DNA of 64,000 nucleotides, taken from the NCBI GenBank assembly GCA_038501785.1, contig JBAMJR010000170.1:124001-188000 (forward strand), in the 5' to 3' direction. Shown here piece after piece: positions 23,754 through 37,969 of the stretch. The notes under the pieces are model-generated. The model ran no database searches, was not told the origin of the DNA, and worked only from the letters and a program-made list of their open reading frames with translations. A program made the position numbers and the translations under genes. Within the stretch, counting starts at the first letter, position 1; the number at the start of each line of letters is the position of its first letter. The stretch is from Myoxocephalus aenaeus. Its lineage: Eukaryota > Chordata > Actinopteri > Perciformes > Cottidae.

Positions 23754-26665
23754 TATATACTTTATTGACGAGTATGTACAATATGATATACAGGGATCAG
23801 AGAACAAGTATTTTCTTTTTTTTTGTATGTGTTGATCTGTTTACAATAGTAAGGAAGAAAATAACCGACAAACACCTTTACGTTTGTTCAGAGTTTTTGT
23901 AATATAGTATTATAAGAATATACTTGAGTAGTTCGATTTGGTTACAGTTATTCAGACAGATGACTAAGATATCTTTTGACCAATCAAATTGTTAATGTCA
24001 ATTAAGTGATTGAGTATTCTTGTTAGCGCCCGTAGCTTGAAGTGTATGCAGAGGTTGCGCATCAGTATTCAAGTGTGATCGCAGTGTGTGGCGAGCCAAG
24101 GCCGTGATATTGAGTTTTTGTTGTTGTTGTTGACCCTGGTGGTGTAACCAACCCGAGGAGCTTTGTTTTTTTTTTAAATATTTGCACAAGCCGAACGCAG
24201 CTGTTTCCCTGGTAACCTGACGTTGTTGGATGAGGATTTGTGGGAACGGCAGTCCTGAAGGGTTTCAGTGCGGTAAAGACGTAAGAGGACGTCTAATTGG
24301 CTTTTAGTTTTTTCACGGAACTGTGTGTCCCAGATGTTTACGGAAGAAAATCAAGTGAAACTGAAATGGCAAATAAGAGCAAAAATGTGAAATAAAAAAA
24401 GGACAAATGCTCCAAAAGTCCAGTCCAGGTTGGGGTTGTTTGATTATGGCTGTGGGGGATGGTGCCAGGACTACTTGCTTCATCAGGAATCCCTCCTATC
24501 AGGTGGTGACATGAGGTTTTAGTCTCCTGCCACAATAACTGGAAGGTTTTTTTACTTCTGACAGATTTGAAATGGCACAGATTGCACGCTGCAATTCAAA
24601 CTTGGCTCTTTTTTTTTTACTTGCAGCTTTTCAGACGTTTCAAATTTTAAAAGCACATGTCCATGTTGGCAAAAGCTACGCACTAATTATGTATTATTAC
24701 ACTTCTTTCGATTTAATTTGCTAATAGTTAACATCTTGTTTCGTGTCGTCGTCTTTTTTAAATGTCATTTCAATGCCTGAAACGAAACTGAAACGATTTG
24801 GCATGCTTTCAAAATAAGACTCGCTCGTGAAACTCTGGATCCTGGCGACTGCAAAAGATGGTGAAACATTTCACGCTTTGCATTCGTGGAATTGAAATGC
24901 GATATTCTGGTTAACAGCTATCTGACAATATCAGTTCATTTCATAATTTCGGGGAACAGGCTATTTAAGCTGTGTTAGTTCAATCTTAATATCTGAATAG
25001 AAGTTGTTGTTTTTTGGAAGCACCATTAGTAACGTCTCTACGGCCTCATAACTCATCGCACGGCGACAATCAGATTACCTGCCCGATGCCGCCGCGGGGA
25101 CTTTATGTCGTAACGGCGCTCTTCACATTCTGTGGCAACACTCTCACTCCCCGCCACCTCCTACAATAACTTGAGCTTGACATCCCGTATCCCCGTTCGT
25201 CACAGTGTCCCCCGCAGCGTGGCAGGTTGCTCACCCACTCTTTAAAATGTCTCCCATTCTAATTGCCACATCATAGGCAAACCCTAACTGTGAGTGGGTG
25301 CAGAGCGTGACATTATAAACGCTGTGGGCAGAAATGTCAGGACCATCATTAAGTGGACCCGGCTCGGGGGGCTCTTCCAGCGAGGCTGTTTTGCTTTTGG
25401 GGTGTTTTCGGGAGTTGGAGGATGTTATTCTACCATACTATGCAAACGTGCGTGCATCGCTGGGTCCTCTCCCTTTAAAAAAAAATAATCACAATAAAAT
25501 CCCTTTCCCTGTCAGCAGTGTCAGCTATTTTGGTCTGCGTGCAGCCTGGTTGTTACTGAGCAGTTTTAGATGCTCTAACCCCGGCATCTGCTGTCACATC
25601 AACACGCAGCGCCCCTCGCTCCTCATCATGCAGCGATTATTGCGAACTCATTACACCGCGGGACGGATACAGAACATATTCGCCTCCATCTGTCCTCCTG
25701 CCCTCATCAATCGCCAATAAGCACAGCAGAAAGTTGAAGTGTGTCTCAGAAGCGACGGACGGACGGACCCTAAAGAAGATATATCTCGCACTCCGACCAA
25801 CTTTTGTATGAAAGCCACGTGCGGCGGGTCTCATTTTCACCTCGGCTAGACGTTGAAGCCATCTTCAGGATGCGGTTTTACTTTCCCACCGTTTCGCCCT
25901 GGGGTGCCCATTTGATTGGCTCGGTTGATTGACAGCCGACCGCACATATGAGAGTCGGTCCCAGCAGCGCTCCTAATGGACCCGCTGCATCCGAATGCCC
26001 TCGAGTCATTCCTCCGTTTTTCCCCCCGCAGAAGCCGGGGCCCGCCGCCGGCGACTAAATGGCTCCCGCGGCTGATGGCTCGCTTTCTCGCCACCAGGCA
26101 GATGCGGCCTACGCAGGGGTCAAGCCTCATTTTAAGGACAATTAGGCACACAGACTTCCATTTCATCACATCGTCAAAGTACACTGTGACCACCCCCTCT
26201 GTCCGCCCACCGTTCAACCACCTGTCCCAGATATGAGGGAGAAACCTCCTGAAAATACAATTTAAAAAAAACCATCCGGGATCCATGGCTGGAGAATGCC
26301 ACATCGTGGAACATGTAATTCACCTTTCTTTCCAAATTAAAGTGGGGGGAAAAATAAATGTTTTTGAAACGGACGGAGGAATTGATGTTGAAGAGCGTCA
26401 CCCTATAAACGGCGGCTTTACTCCATTTCCAATTTGGTTGTCTGCAGGAAGATAATAGTGTTTCACACCGGTGCCTTTTACTGTGGCTTTTGCTGCGAGG
26501 GGAAATTCTATTTTTTGCATTTGCAATTATTTCTAGTGAGGTAGAAGTGCAAAAAAGGCATTTTATTTTTAAACATTTGTCGTTCTCTTGCAACGTCCAA
26601 GCCGATTTGTCTTTTATTAAAAGCTCCATTAGCCACTAAGTATGTTTTTATAGGAACATACAGGG

Positions 26666-26685
26666 GTGTGTGTGTGTGTGTGTGT
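26666..26685 (+). repeat. (GT)n microsatellite
   Basis: A short uninterrupted GT tract after CAGGG. Confidence 0.9.
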
Positions 26686-27530
26686 CCGATGAGATTAAAT
26701 AACAAAATAATAAAATATAGTGCTTTGGACAGAAGGTATCATAAACCTGAAGTACAAACTGTCTCAGGAGGCACTGAGTGAGGAGTGTGCGATGAGGCCA
26801 CCCTTAGAGAGACCAATGCACCCACCATCCAGTCAGGTGGTAGCATCCTCGGCACTGAGAATAAGTGGTATATGAAGATCATAATGATATCGCACGAGAA
26901 CTAGATGACCAGTGGGGAACCTGTCGCCCAACTATGTTCCATTTATTTCCCAGAAAACCTTTGAAGACCCTGAATACATTTGTCTCAGTCTTATTTCTAC
27001 AACAGAGGTTGTCTCTTTCTGATTCTTGGGCATTCATGGGATGGTTATGCACATTACAAGCTGGTGTCTGTCATGTGCCGTAGACGGTAAGCTGTGTATG
27101 TTTTAAATGCACAGAACAAAGACTTTGCAGATGCTTCATGTGGTAGAGAACGCATAATAATAATAATACACAAGGAGCGCATAGTTTTTTCAGGGTATTC
27201 CTGTCCCTCAGGTGGGTGTTATGTAAATCCTTGCAGTTGTCAGCTAATCTTTCAAGGAGCTGCCTCTGTATTATGCACTGATTAAATTGATATGTATCTC
27301 GTATAATTCTCAGTATGACAGCCTGAAAGACATTGCCCCAGTGCCAACAGAGGACCGTTACTAAACTCGCCCCTATCCTTACACCTCCATGTCACTGCGA
27401 TGCTTTCAGGAGCCATGTGTCCACAGCCATAATCTCCTCTGTCAGGATCTTTATCTCCGTGCCAAAGCATTCAAAAAGCCTTTAGCTTCCCTCGTCTCTG
27501 TTTTTTGTTTTTGTTCGCCCGTCATGTGCA

Positions 27531-27555
27531 AGAGAGAGAGAGAGAGAGAGAGAGA
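27531..27555 (+). repeat. (AG)12 microsatellite
   Basis: An uninterrupted AG tract between TGTGCA and AAACTGC. Confidence 0.95.
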
Positions 27556-28109
27556 AAACTGCACGTTGTGACACAGCAAAGAAATATAGAGTGATGGCAT
27601 TCAAGGTAAGAGCCGGTCCTCATACTGCGAGTCTGCTATCCATGTCATGTCTGGGCTGCTTAGCTCAAAGCTCAGATTACATAAACTTAAAAGAAAGATA
27701 GAAAAAAGGCGGGTGGAGACGCTCGTCGATGCCAATAATGTTCTGGGAGCTATACAGGATCTGCGTTCAAGTGGAAAAAACGTACAATAACTGTGCCAAT
27801 TCTAGTCGGACATCCTATAGCGATTCCAAGTTTCCACATCAGCGGTTACCTTGAGATATTATTCAGTGAGACTATTCAACTTCGGTGAGAAGGAATAGCA
27901 AATTCTTCCCCTTTAAAAGTTCAACATTGAACTGAAGAAGTAAAATAAGTTTTTTTTGTGTGTCTTTCTACTGTGTTGTCTGCTAAGATGAGTAGCTTAT
28001 TGTTTTAGCAAAATATATGTAAATATTCTGAACGGACATTACTGAGTCAACTGGTGAACTTTTTGATTGATTTATGATCATGATGAGCGACTGTTACATT
28101 TTTGGCTAA

Positions 28110-28146
28110 ATGCTAAACGGTAGCATTCAGCTAAACGGTAGCATTT
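28110..28146 (+). repeat. direct repeat of GCTAAACGGTAGCATT
   Basis: GCTAAACGGTAGCATT occurs twice in close tandem (around 28112 and 28130), separated by CA. Similar GCTA-rich short units occur at 34424-34450. Confidence 0.6.
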
Positions 28147-29544
28147 TGCGTTATCCTGTAACCGTCAAAGGGTACAAGCTGGCATATTTCAACAATAGTA
28201 CATCATTCATCGAAATGACAGAATAGTCAAAAGCCATGTCCCCTCTATTTTTCCCATTTTCTGTCTCTTTCTCTGTTTGCTCGTTGGCTTCAAGCTCCAA
28301 GACGTTGACTAAAACTCATGCAGTCTGGTTTTTGGGGGATGGTGGTGAACGCCTTGATCAAAACTGTCGCCTTAATCTGCATATCTCGCTGATCACTGTC
28401 CGCCTGCACGTGGAGGTAATGCATGAGCGCGGTCAGGCCGTGTGTGTCGCTGCTGCTGGCCTGCTCCCAACGCTGCCGGCTCATTACAGCGAGGGCCTAT
28501 TTTTAGCCCAGTGTGATTGAAATAGGGTCCCGCGGGAGAGCGGAGAGCTGAGCGCGAGGATTGGACGGAAGGGGGGAGCTCGGGGTCGGTCCCCCCGGGG
28601 TCTGGAAAAGGGAATTGGGGTGCACAGCCACTGTTTGCTGGTGTCACTGAGACAATCGCTGTTCCTCAAGAGGAGCGTGTTTGTGGCCATTAGTATCACA
28701 CAGCTGCGTGTGACACGGCACTCGACTGCTGAAAAGAAGGAAAATAAACGAGGTTGCATGTTTTTACAACGTGTATTGGACATCCTCACCATTAAAAACA
28801 GATCTGTAAATCAGATTATATGATTTATATGCATTCACACACAGAGCTACATGTCAACCACAAAGATGTTATGTATCTTTCATGTGTTTTTGGATAAAAA
28901 TGTTGCAATATCAGGACAATATTGTGAGAAAGATGAACTCGTTGGTTTTTGTTTGTCCACGGGTCTCGTTGATAATAATTAAAAGATAAAACGCCGGCCT
29001 TATCCTTTAGCGAACACGAGCAAGTGAAACATTGTTAGAGAGAAAACGTAGACTTTAATGGAAATTGACCTCCAAACCAGTGTGATTGCTCGAGGAATCC
29101 CAGAGATTTCAGTCAATCAATTCAAATGAGATTGGTATCAACGTGCCGTTCCCTTTTTTTATTGTGTTTCCAGTGCAGCTGCATTGAGGGGCTGCGGCTC
29201 TTCCTGCACTTGTAAAGCAGACTGGCTCCACTGGGATGACGGGCAGTGGGGGAAATGGTTTATGAAGCCCTCCATCAGTCTTCCCCTTTTTAAAATAAGC
29301 ACGCTAATTATATTACGCTCGGGGTCTTTATGCCATCAGATGGCGCGCTGTCAACTGTAGTTGTGGTAGAATAACCCGCAGTACCTCCGCTATACTATAT
29401 TAAGCTTCAATATATTAAGCAAAGAGTAGTGTTCATTGACATTTACTGTGAACAGGACAAGTCTACAGCCATGCTCGTGGCTTTGGAAGGTGTGTTTACC
29501 ACGTTCACCGTCCTAATTTATCATGTACACCTACTAACATTCGT

Positions 29545-29995
29545 AGTATATCTATGGCTGGGGCTGATGGGAATGTCATTAGTTTTGCAAGTATTTAATC
29601 ATAAATCAAAGAATTGGAAAACGACCTGATGACGACAGTAGTTTTAAATTTATTTTTGCCATTTTCATGCCAACGAGAGCGATGGGGAGTGAACCCGGGG
29701 ACATGGAGGTTCGCGGTTTCGCTCCTTCACTCCTCCTTCAGGTGAAAAGTCAGGCGATCGCCTACGCTTTAACAATTCAACATACAATATGTTGCGCCAA
29801 TACTTCTAGTAGATGTTGATATATTTGACGGTATAGGTGAACATTTTGACAAACTGTCAGGGGGATCACTAAGCTCATTAGGATTCATCCACTGGGCACC
29901 ACGATAGTCTTTACCAATAGTTGTGGTGGCATTTCACTTAAAAGCCCAAAATGTCACCCTCATGGTCGCTTTAGAGGAGGATTCAGGGTTTAACC
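29545..29995 (+). repeat. dispersed teleost repeat, copy 2
   Basis: GGGCTGATGGGAATGTCATT (29560-29579), a GAAAAGTCAGGCGATCGCC block, AGGATTCATCCACTGGGCACC, CCAATAGTTGTGGTGGCATT and TGTCACCCTCATGGTCGC are successive parts of the same dispersed repeat family as copies 1 and 3, in + orientation. The order and spacing are typical; identity is from memory plus the partial match to the other copies. Confidence 0.6.
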
Positions 29996-31125
29996 AGTTC
30001 AGTAGGGGTTTATCCTCTGGAGAACATGCATGGCTGTACAACATTTCAGGGCAAGTCATCCCAGAGTTTCTGAGATGCAGATGATTTGTGATTTAGTTTC
30101 AAGAAATACAAACAATAATGTGTGGAGCCAGACACACACACACAGCGCTGTGGAGTGAACCAGCACTGCCGTCCATAGAGCCACGCTGCTAGCGTGGAAC
30201 AATAATACGTGAGAAAATAATACAATTCTTATGTATGAAGTGAAAATATACCAAGTATGTGGTATATTTTTTTGCCCATGCAGTTCAAAATCAGTGACAT
30301 TTCAGAATCAGCTGGGTCTACAATAACAATAATCCCCTCTAATGTTTCCATCTATTTGCTCAGTGTGCTGTGCTCCTGTCATTAGGGTGTAATAGGCCAG
30401 ACGTCTCGCCAGCAGGCCTTCAAATCATTCCACTTGGCACTCTGCACCCCCACAAAGAAAGGGGATAAAGAGTGAAAATAATCAAAGGATCAGTGAAATT
30501 TGTTCCGGAAAGGCACAGCCATCAGCAATATGGGGAGAGATGATATAGACCGCATAGGAGGAACCTTGGATGCTCCCTTTTTAACCGGCTTAGTCAGCTT
30601 GTGCTCTCTCGCCATAAACTGCCACTTTTAATTTCCCCGTCCCTCGCCCCGCCGCCGCAGGAACACCTCTTCTGTTATTCTGACGCCAGCAAGTCCCACC
30701 CTCCTGCACCCATCGGCCTCCCTCTCCTCCCAGACTGTTTTAGGACGAGAAAACGTTGATTCAGAATTGTCTGTTTGGAGCCACCAATCATCCCTCCTCC
30801 CCTCCTCCCAATCTCTCAGCCTTTTTTTTTTTACCATTACACTTCTCATTAAAGGGCACACTGGCTGTGCTGAGTTGCGTTTATTATCTCACCGTAATGA
30901 CTTCTGATGCATCGATCTCAAAATCACACCAGTTTAGCTGAGCATGCCGACTGTGACCTCTGACCCTAATCGCACTCAGTCTTCCATACAGATATATGGC
31001 TTTGAAATCGCAGGGTATTTTTGGAGTTTTGTATTATTGCTGAATCCGCCCTTTCCTTGTAGAACACTGTCAAACCAGCTGGATCTACATTCATAACCTT
31101 CTCTTGTCCTTTTTTTTTTTTGCAG

Positions 31126-31268
31126 TCTTTGGAAGCAGTTCTGAACTTCAAGTACTCGGGAGGAGCAGGCAAAGTGGAGGGCTACCACCGGGAGCTGTCT
31201 CTGGGAGTCCACGTCGACGTGGAGCCGTCCGTTTTCTTCACCAGAGTCAACACCCTCCCTGCAACCAG
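31126..31268 (+). CDS. trappc9: trappc9 internal exon
   Basis: It begins in phase 0 and reads SLEAVLNFKYSGGAGKVEGY, then HRELSLGVHVDVEPSVFFTR and VNTLPAT. It ends with AG, completed by C of the next exon to give Ser. LEAVLNFKYSGG and EVEPSVFFTRV-TLPATSTRQCH are very conserved stretches in vertebrate TRAPPC9 and give the firmest identification in the window. The alternating hydrophobic pattern fits the beta-sandwich (immunoglobulin-like) folds proposed for the C-terminal part of Trs120-family proteins; that structural reading is inference. The acceptor has an uninterrupted T tract (about 31109-31121) and TGCAG. The donor is GTAACG. Confidence 0.95.
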
Positions 31269-31465
31269 GTAACGCACGAGTGACCTTCATTGTCTATAGA
31301 TTAATGAAGTAGTTGGAGAAGTCTGTGAGCGTTGGGCTGATTAACCTTTTGAATCCCAAGCGGTTTCTGGACTTTTTCCTCCTGTCACATGTGACTCATT
31401 ATGGCCTCATAGCTGGAAGTAGAGAGAACTCTAAAATGTATATATCTTTTTTTAGCAGTTATAAT

Positions 31466-31840
31466 TAGGGATGCACTGACCCAACTTTTTCAGTCCAGAT
31501 ACCCAGGGAGAGAACCTGGGCTTTGGGTATCGAATAAGTAAATACGTAGATGAAATATAATAGGAATTTGTTGTATTGTTATTCATTACCGGAATGATAA
31601 ATCCACATGAATAAAACTTGGCAAGAAATATTCAAAATGAGCAAGAACAAGAACATTATTAATACGGCAACACATTAATCAGAAGGTACGTACAGTATAT
31701 AATGCACATAGTATGTACTTACAGATGTGAATCGAATAGATTGTCACGATATCCGATCCAGCTATTTAAGTATCAGCCCGATACCTAATATCAGTAGTTC
31801 AAGTGTCCAATACACACAACTACAAATACTTTTTCCCACC
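31466..31840 (+). mobile_element. hAT-like transposon relic (5' end and interior)
   Basis: TAGGGATGCACTGACCC at 31466 followed by CTTTTTCAGTCCAGATACCC and a region of GATA-C/ATCCGAT repeats (TATCGAATAAG, ATATCCGATCC, CAGCCCGATACC) resembles the start of common fish hAT elements that begin TAGGGATGCACCGATCC. It is heavily decayed and no transposase is seen. The right boundary is uncertain; similarity may extend to about 32050. Confidence 0.5.
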
Positions 31841-34800
31841 TGAAGAAATGTTTAACCTAATTTAATAGATTTTTTTTTTTTCGGAACACAACACTGACGT
31901 GATATAAATGTATAGAGTTGATGCGTTTTCTATTCAGGCTGCACATCCAGCAACATAAGCACGAGGTCCCATATAAGGACGCTGAAATAACGCTGCGCTA
32001 GAAGAGATGTTTTCCCTACGTCACGAGCCGGTTTGACTTCCAGGAATCGAATTCAGTCAAATGGTGCCGCCTATTTACTGTAATGACTCTTGCTCACCAG
32101 GGATAGTTGAAGTCTGTTTTAGTTGAGGTGAAGCAGTATCTTTCGAACGGCCAGGGCTTTTTAAACCCAGCCATTGTTGGATAAGATAGAAATAACACTC
32201 AACCTTCATTGGAGTGCCAAAAAAAAACTCACAGCAGCTCTTGTCAAGGTAATTAGGTGATCTCCATTCTAAAGGCTCATTTAATCTCACATATGATACT
32301 ATTGCAGCTATTTTTTATTTATTTTTTCTCTTTCAATTTTGGTGAATACATATCGACCTTCTCTTCAAACACTGCCACAGTACTCACTATGACATCATTA
32401 CTATCAACACCGGGGGACTAAGAAATGGTATTCTGGCCAGACAGTGCCAGACATGAATGGATACCGAAAGGATATTCAGTCTTTTTATTCCTATTCTCCC
32501 ATTCTGTCTCCACATGCACATACATTACTGCAGGCACCATCACACATCCTCTACTACATACACACACACACACACACTCACTTCACTTTTCCAGCTCCCC
32601 AACTCATGAAAGAAAAAAAAACAACCTCCAAGCGAGGGAGACGGATTGTAGCCGAGTAATGACCACTTGAGGTGAGTCATTAGCTGTGATAATATCTACA
32701 GTTTAAGTCATCCATCTTGGCTCAGCGCTGATACGTGGGCATACTTAGAGATGCTGCACCGGCTGCAGCGCCGTCACCCCGACACGGCAGCCTCACCTCC
32801 ACCGCATCGGCGACGCGTTCGGCCGCTCCGCACCGACTCCCGAGCAGATCTCATTTGAGACGCGTTGAACTTGAAGGCCTCCTTGGAGAGCTTTTAAGGA
32901 GATTACCTGCAGACCTTGAGTCAAATAAAGTGTATTTATTTGTATAGCTCGAAGTCACTTCTTCTTTTTACAGGCTAAAATAATGGTGTGATGATAATGT
33001 TACTACGGATAAATGCTATTCAGTGAAGTGCTTCTCTTGACCTAAAGGAACTTTTTAGAATGTAATCACAACCATCCGGTTTGTATAACCTCACAGGTTC
33101 ATACATTATTTGTGAGGGTTTCTCACCTGTAACACACCTTACTGGTTGAGATTGGTAATATTGCATTTCCCTCTGGCTGCAAGTTAGAAGAGAATTTGGG
33201 AGTGGTTGTATGAAATTTATCAACAATACAGCAACTTCGATCTGTTTTCGGGCGTCTGTGTCGATCATTCCTTCTTTCTCAACCTATCCACCACCAGCCC
33301 CTCCTCTCTTTCTTTAAAATAAACTTTTTGACGGTCGTTTTCCTTGTTTCTGGAGTCGGCTTTCGCTGCTGTGGCCTCATGTCCTAGAACATGTGGCCGT
33401 ACGGTAGTTACTTACAGTAACAGAGAGGAAGAAGACATTCTCACTGTGATCCGTGAGCATGTTGCCTCTTCCTCATCCATTCTTTCTCCCTTCCATGTCT
33501 CATTATCTTGCTCCGCATCGTGTATATTTTCTGTATCCTCCTCCTCATCCTTCTGCTTTCCTTTGTCTTACTTTCCCCTCTTACACTCTTATGTTCTTGC
33601 TTCATCTTCTAGTACTCTGTACTGGTTCGTACAAGGCATTCTACCGTTTCCTATCCAAATAAGAATGATTGAAAGACATATTTGACTTTAAAACATCTAT
33701 ATATTGAACTATATCAGAGCAAAAGTAAGTCTATTCTAAAAATCACAAAGATTGTACCAAAGTCATCATGGTTTAGGTGATATAAAGAACACAGAGTTTG
33801 AATTGTTAACTTCCGAAAGCCCTGTGTCTTCAAAGACACCCCTGTCTCCAACAGTCCTGTTGATTTATTTCCTTGGATACAATGCAACGCTGTGCAGAAT
33901 ATTTCACCATAAGCATCCAGTGTGACGTCCACAACAACACAGAAGTGGGTGCAGTCATTTATCACCTGCTTGGTGCTGGTTATATAAGATGTAATCAAGG
34001 TAACCAGTGGATTTCATGTGTATAATTAAGGCTTTTGACAATGTGCTTCACTCCAATTAGCGAGTGTAGATGCAACGCATACCTCAGCAGAAGGGGAGGC
34101 CTTCATCCGTGCCAGCTGTTGTGGATGAAAGACGCTGGTGGGATCCGTTATTAATCTTTATTCTGCCCTCCTGGCATCGCTGATGTAATCAGAGTCAAAG
34201 TTGGACGTGTCCACTGGTTGAAGAATGTGTGGTGAAGCTGAATCCGTCAACAGAACATGAGGGAGGGGGGTTATGGGTAGGTTTGTGTGTTTTGGCCGTG
34301 ACAAATTAAAAGGACAAATATAAGGGGGATGCGTTTGTGTGCGACAAGTCGCTAACATAACCAACAGTTACCAACCTCGCGTGTTACTCACGAGCTTTCT
34401 CAACCTGCGATCTGTCCGCAAACGTGCTAGCTAGCTAGCAACACGTTAGCATCGACCAGCTAACATTGAATCTAATTTAAAAAGGCTAGCTTACAGTCTA
34501 TTTGTTTTACTGATGAGAGTTAAAAAATAAATAACGAGAGCCCGTTGACTTTGACTAAAGGCAAGTATTTGTTCTCATTTATTCACCATGTGTATATGTT
34601 TTCACACATGCATAAAACAAACTGGTTTATTCAAGATTGTATGGGTGTAAAAACGGTCTCAAACGTCCATTTACGCACAAATTCACTCTTCTCACAATTT
34701 ATAGATGAGGCCTATTCTTCACTGGGTTTTTAAAAAATGGTTTAGGAGACACCGATGTCAACATTATTTCAGTCAAAACGTAATATAGCTGATAGCAGGC

Positions 34801-37800
34801 TACATTATCTACAAATATCCTACACTGTCATCAAGAAGCAGAACCGGTGAGAGCAAATTAACCGGTGTTCAGACTTCTCTGAGCTCAAACTGAAAAGTAC
34901 TTGCACATGAAGTCCTAAAGAAAATACGAAGTGTCATGTTTCCCTTCTTCCCGTATTTTCACAGAAGGAAATATTCATGATCATCGTGAATTGTCCACAA
35001 AAGAAAAGAAGCCACTCTGCCCAGACTAGAAACACCTTGCTGTATAATGCATCAGTACAATCCACTACAACGCCACAAACCAAGGCCGTACAAAAGTGAG
35101 AGGAAGTATTTCTCACGGGGCTACTGGGATTGTTTTACATTCTCATTTACCTCTCCCTCCCTTTGTTGTGCTCTCTCTCTGACTCTCTTACTCTCCTTTC
35201 TGTTTCTCGCCGTTTCCTCAGGCCCTCTGTCCGTTCTTTATCATTCTGTTTTGTCCTTTTTAACCGGGTCTCCGTTACTCTTCCCCCGCTCCAGCCTTCT
35301 CGCGTTGAGCCGTATGCAAGGTGACAGATCTGTTGGAGAAAGTGACGGAGAGCCTGGATGTGTGAAATCCTCAGTGATCCATACTATACTGGGACCTGTT
35401 AAAATCCCATTCGTTCAACACGGTGTTGCCCTGGAATAAGAAAATGCATTGCTCCACTGGGGGAAGTAAACGTATGTGTTTTCGTCAAAGGTCACCCCGT
35501 GTATCATCTTTAGCGTCGTGTAATTTTAACGCTGCTCTGTTGCCTTCAGCTAACAGAGGTCGCTGTAAACATTTTGTATTGGAACTACTTTTTCTGTTTA
35601 TCTAGAGCAGTCGATCCACAAAAAGTGGGTCGTAACTCACCAGTTGGTCGCAGGGAATTTTTATTTGCGTCGCCAAATAAATTTGTAGAATTTCTTCCAT
35701 GGTCTTTTTATTAAATATGTATATCTGCAGTACACCTTTGAGCCACACGGGGAGCCTGAATGTTATAATAAGTGTAGCCTGCTCACAACGTTGCATCTTA
35801 TAAGAAACGCTGGTGTTTGTTTAATTGATGAGGGGATATGACAAACATTTGAGGATTCATTAACTCCACAAAAATGCATTAATTTGGTTTCATTTAGAAA
35901 ATATTAAATGTGCAGTATGTTTTCAATAACGCATATTTAAAATCTAAATAATTCTGATAAATCACAACTATTTCTCCATTTATTTATTCAACATAACATA
36001 AGGTGATGGGGAGGTAAAACAGTCAGGAACTTTCCATCAGGCACAAATTAGCTCTTCATTATTTATAGAAAAGGCCTGTTGTGAATTGATTTGAATTAAT
36101 TACCAAACATGCTGCACATGCCGGCCAAAACCAGCGGTTAGTTCTTAGCTTCTTCTCACTGATTATCAAATCGTTAAACGCGGACGTTAAGTTTGAGTCA
36201 ACTGTGACCTATTGGCTCCCGTAGAGCTAAAAATAGCCCGTCGTTGACGGTACTCTCAATCAAACTAAGTGAGGCCGTCACATTGTGTGTGCAGGGAAGA
36301 TGTCACGTTGTTGTGCCGGAGGGAAAAATCAGCAATTATCGATCGCAGATTTCACCAAACTGTCGGAGGCGCGGGGCCATTGATCTCTGCGCTGTTGCCT
36401 CCCCTCGTCGTGTTTCCCGCCCACGGCCTCGCAGTGGCGACGGCGTTGTTGACGCAGGAACAAAAATGATGAGACTCTGGTATCGTGCGGGTATTGACGT
36501 CTGCTCGTGGCCTCTCGGTGCCGGGGTTACAGAGTCGCTCCGCTGCGACCGGGTCCTTTTTCCCCCAAATCAATAATGGCAAAAACGCTGACCTCATGCG
36601 TCTGTGTGCTGGCGTGACAGTGGCATTCATTAACTGGCTATTTCTCCCTCTTCGCTACACCACGGGCTGTACCTGAGATGATCGGTAAAGGTCTTACTCG
36701 AGTGATCATGACCGTCTCCTCATTTGCACTCGGGTGCACGCTGTGGTCACAAGAAGTAATCCCCGCCCAACGCTGTTTTTGAGCCATCGATATTCCGTCA
36801 ATGGCCGGTTGTGTTTGTACACTTGGAGCACAGAACCGGGTCCGATACGTCTTCACTTTGGATGACTTTGTTCCCCCCGCCGACTCGTCTCCTAAAGAGG
36901 AGTTTAAAGATTCACAGCCTGAAATGGAGACGAGTAGTTTGAAAACCCTATTGGCGTTTTTTTAATTATTTATTCAGCTTAGATCCCGGTGCCCTGCGTA
37001 GTAGCTCAGCAGAATACTTATCAGAATGATTCGGTTCCCTCCAGTTCAAAAGCATGATCTTCAGCGTTTGTCCACAGAATCTGCGTGGCGGTCTCGAACA
37101 CCGTCGTCCTTTTGAACTCGCTCCAAAAGGTGCAACGGCGCCTCGCCCGTCCCCGGCTCCTTTCCTTCAGTGCATCTTGGGTACTTAGTGCATGAGCAAT
37201 GAGCCTGTGTTTTTTAACTGGCTAGTCTGATTGATCACCTCAGCTAGACGGCCCGGCCTATAAATCAGTACCTCGGCCCATTCGGCACGTCTGACAACAA
37301 AGACAATTAAAGAAACACGGGCAGGCCTTAAAAAATATGCTCCTTTTAATTGCCACGGCAGTTTATTAGGGACTTGGGCAAGCTCAACTTAAGCCTCCAT
37401 TAACCCTGCGATTCAAGAAGCTGGGAGGGAGGGGGCTCTGTGAGACCTGGAGGGAAGACGGGGAGCGTTTCATTTATATCTTTGCTTTTACAGGTTGATT
37501 CCACTTATTGTGAGTGATGGCATTCTAAAAATAGCATATTAGCTCAAACATGAGATATTTCTTAAAAAATAAATAATCCAGGGTCATATTACACTGAAGG
37601 ACTAAACAATTGCTCAACATGTGCTCAAACAAAGGCATTAGTTGACTTCACATTCATACGTTTTTGTCGACTAATCGATCGGTCGATTTGATCGACAGTA
37701 GGCTCCTCCCCCTCTGAGCCCCCTCTTTGGTCGATTTATTCTTTTCATTTTTTTAAGCTTTTTCATGCTGAATGATTTATTATCAAGTTATGATCTCTGG

Positions 37801-37916
37801 TGAACACAGGCTTTAAAGTGGTGCTTTTACAGATCTTTCTATTAGATTAACCAATCGATTAGAAGTCAACGAGTTATTGTCAATGGAAACTGGTGACGTG
37901 AGGCTACGAAATGAGG

Positions 37917-37920
<4 letters not shown>

Positions 37921-37961
<41 letters not shown>
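37921..37961 (+). repeat. (TA)20 microsatellite
   Basis: An uninterrupted TA tract, self-complementary on both strands. Confidence 0.95.

Positions 37962-37969
<8 letters not shown>

Larger units (their letters stand above)
10564..31125 (+). other. trappc9: trappc9 intron, about 20.6 kb, GT-AG
   Basis: This is the largest intron in the window. The donor is GTGAAT at 10564. The acceptor is a long T tract with TGCAG ending at 31125. It contains a TTAA-flanked MITE (11548-11907), a 98-bp AC tract (16153-16250), a small inverted-repeat element (16631-16814), a dispersed-repeat copy (about 17250-17372), a 1070-bp terminal-inverted-repeat element (18087-19156), a Tc1-like element (22530-23753) and a dispersed repeat (about 29545-29995). 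No nested gene could be supported on either strand. The long open frames at 25846-26304 and 26174-26629 (both minus strand) have no recognisable family features. Confidence 0.85.

Noticed and set aside
25846..26629. Two open frames of about 150 codons (minus strand)
   Set aside because: No recognisable domain or supporting splice pattern. This length is expected by chance in GC-richer DNA.
32915..32960. Second copy of the LINE 3' end (TTTATTTGTATAG)
   Set aside because: Only 13 bases match the 55200 region and the flanks diverge at once.
34410..34500. GCTAGCTAGCTAGC cluster as a regulatory array
   Set aside because: It is a short GCTA-rich stretch only, too small to distinguish from a degenerate tetranucleotide repeat.
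35600..35700. hAT-like terminal sequence (GTGGGTCGTAACTCACC)
   Set aside because: It is loosely similar to common fish hAT ends, but no inverted partner or further match could be seen.
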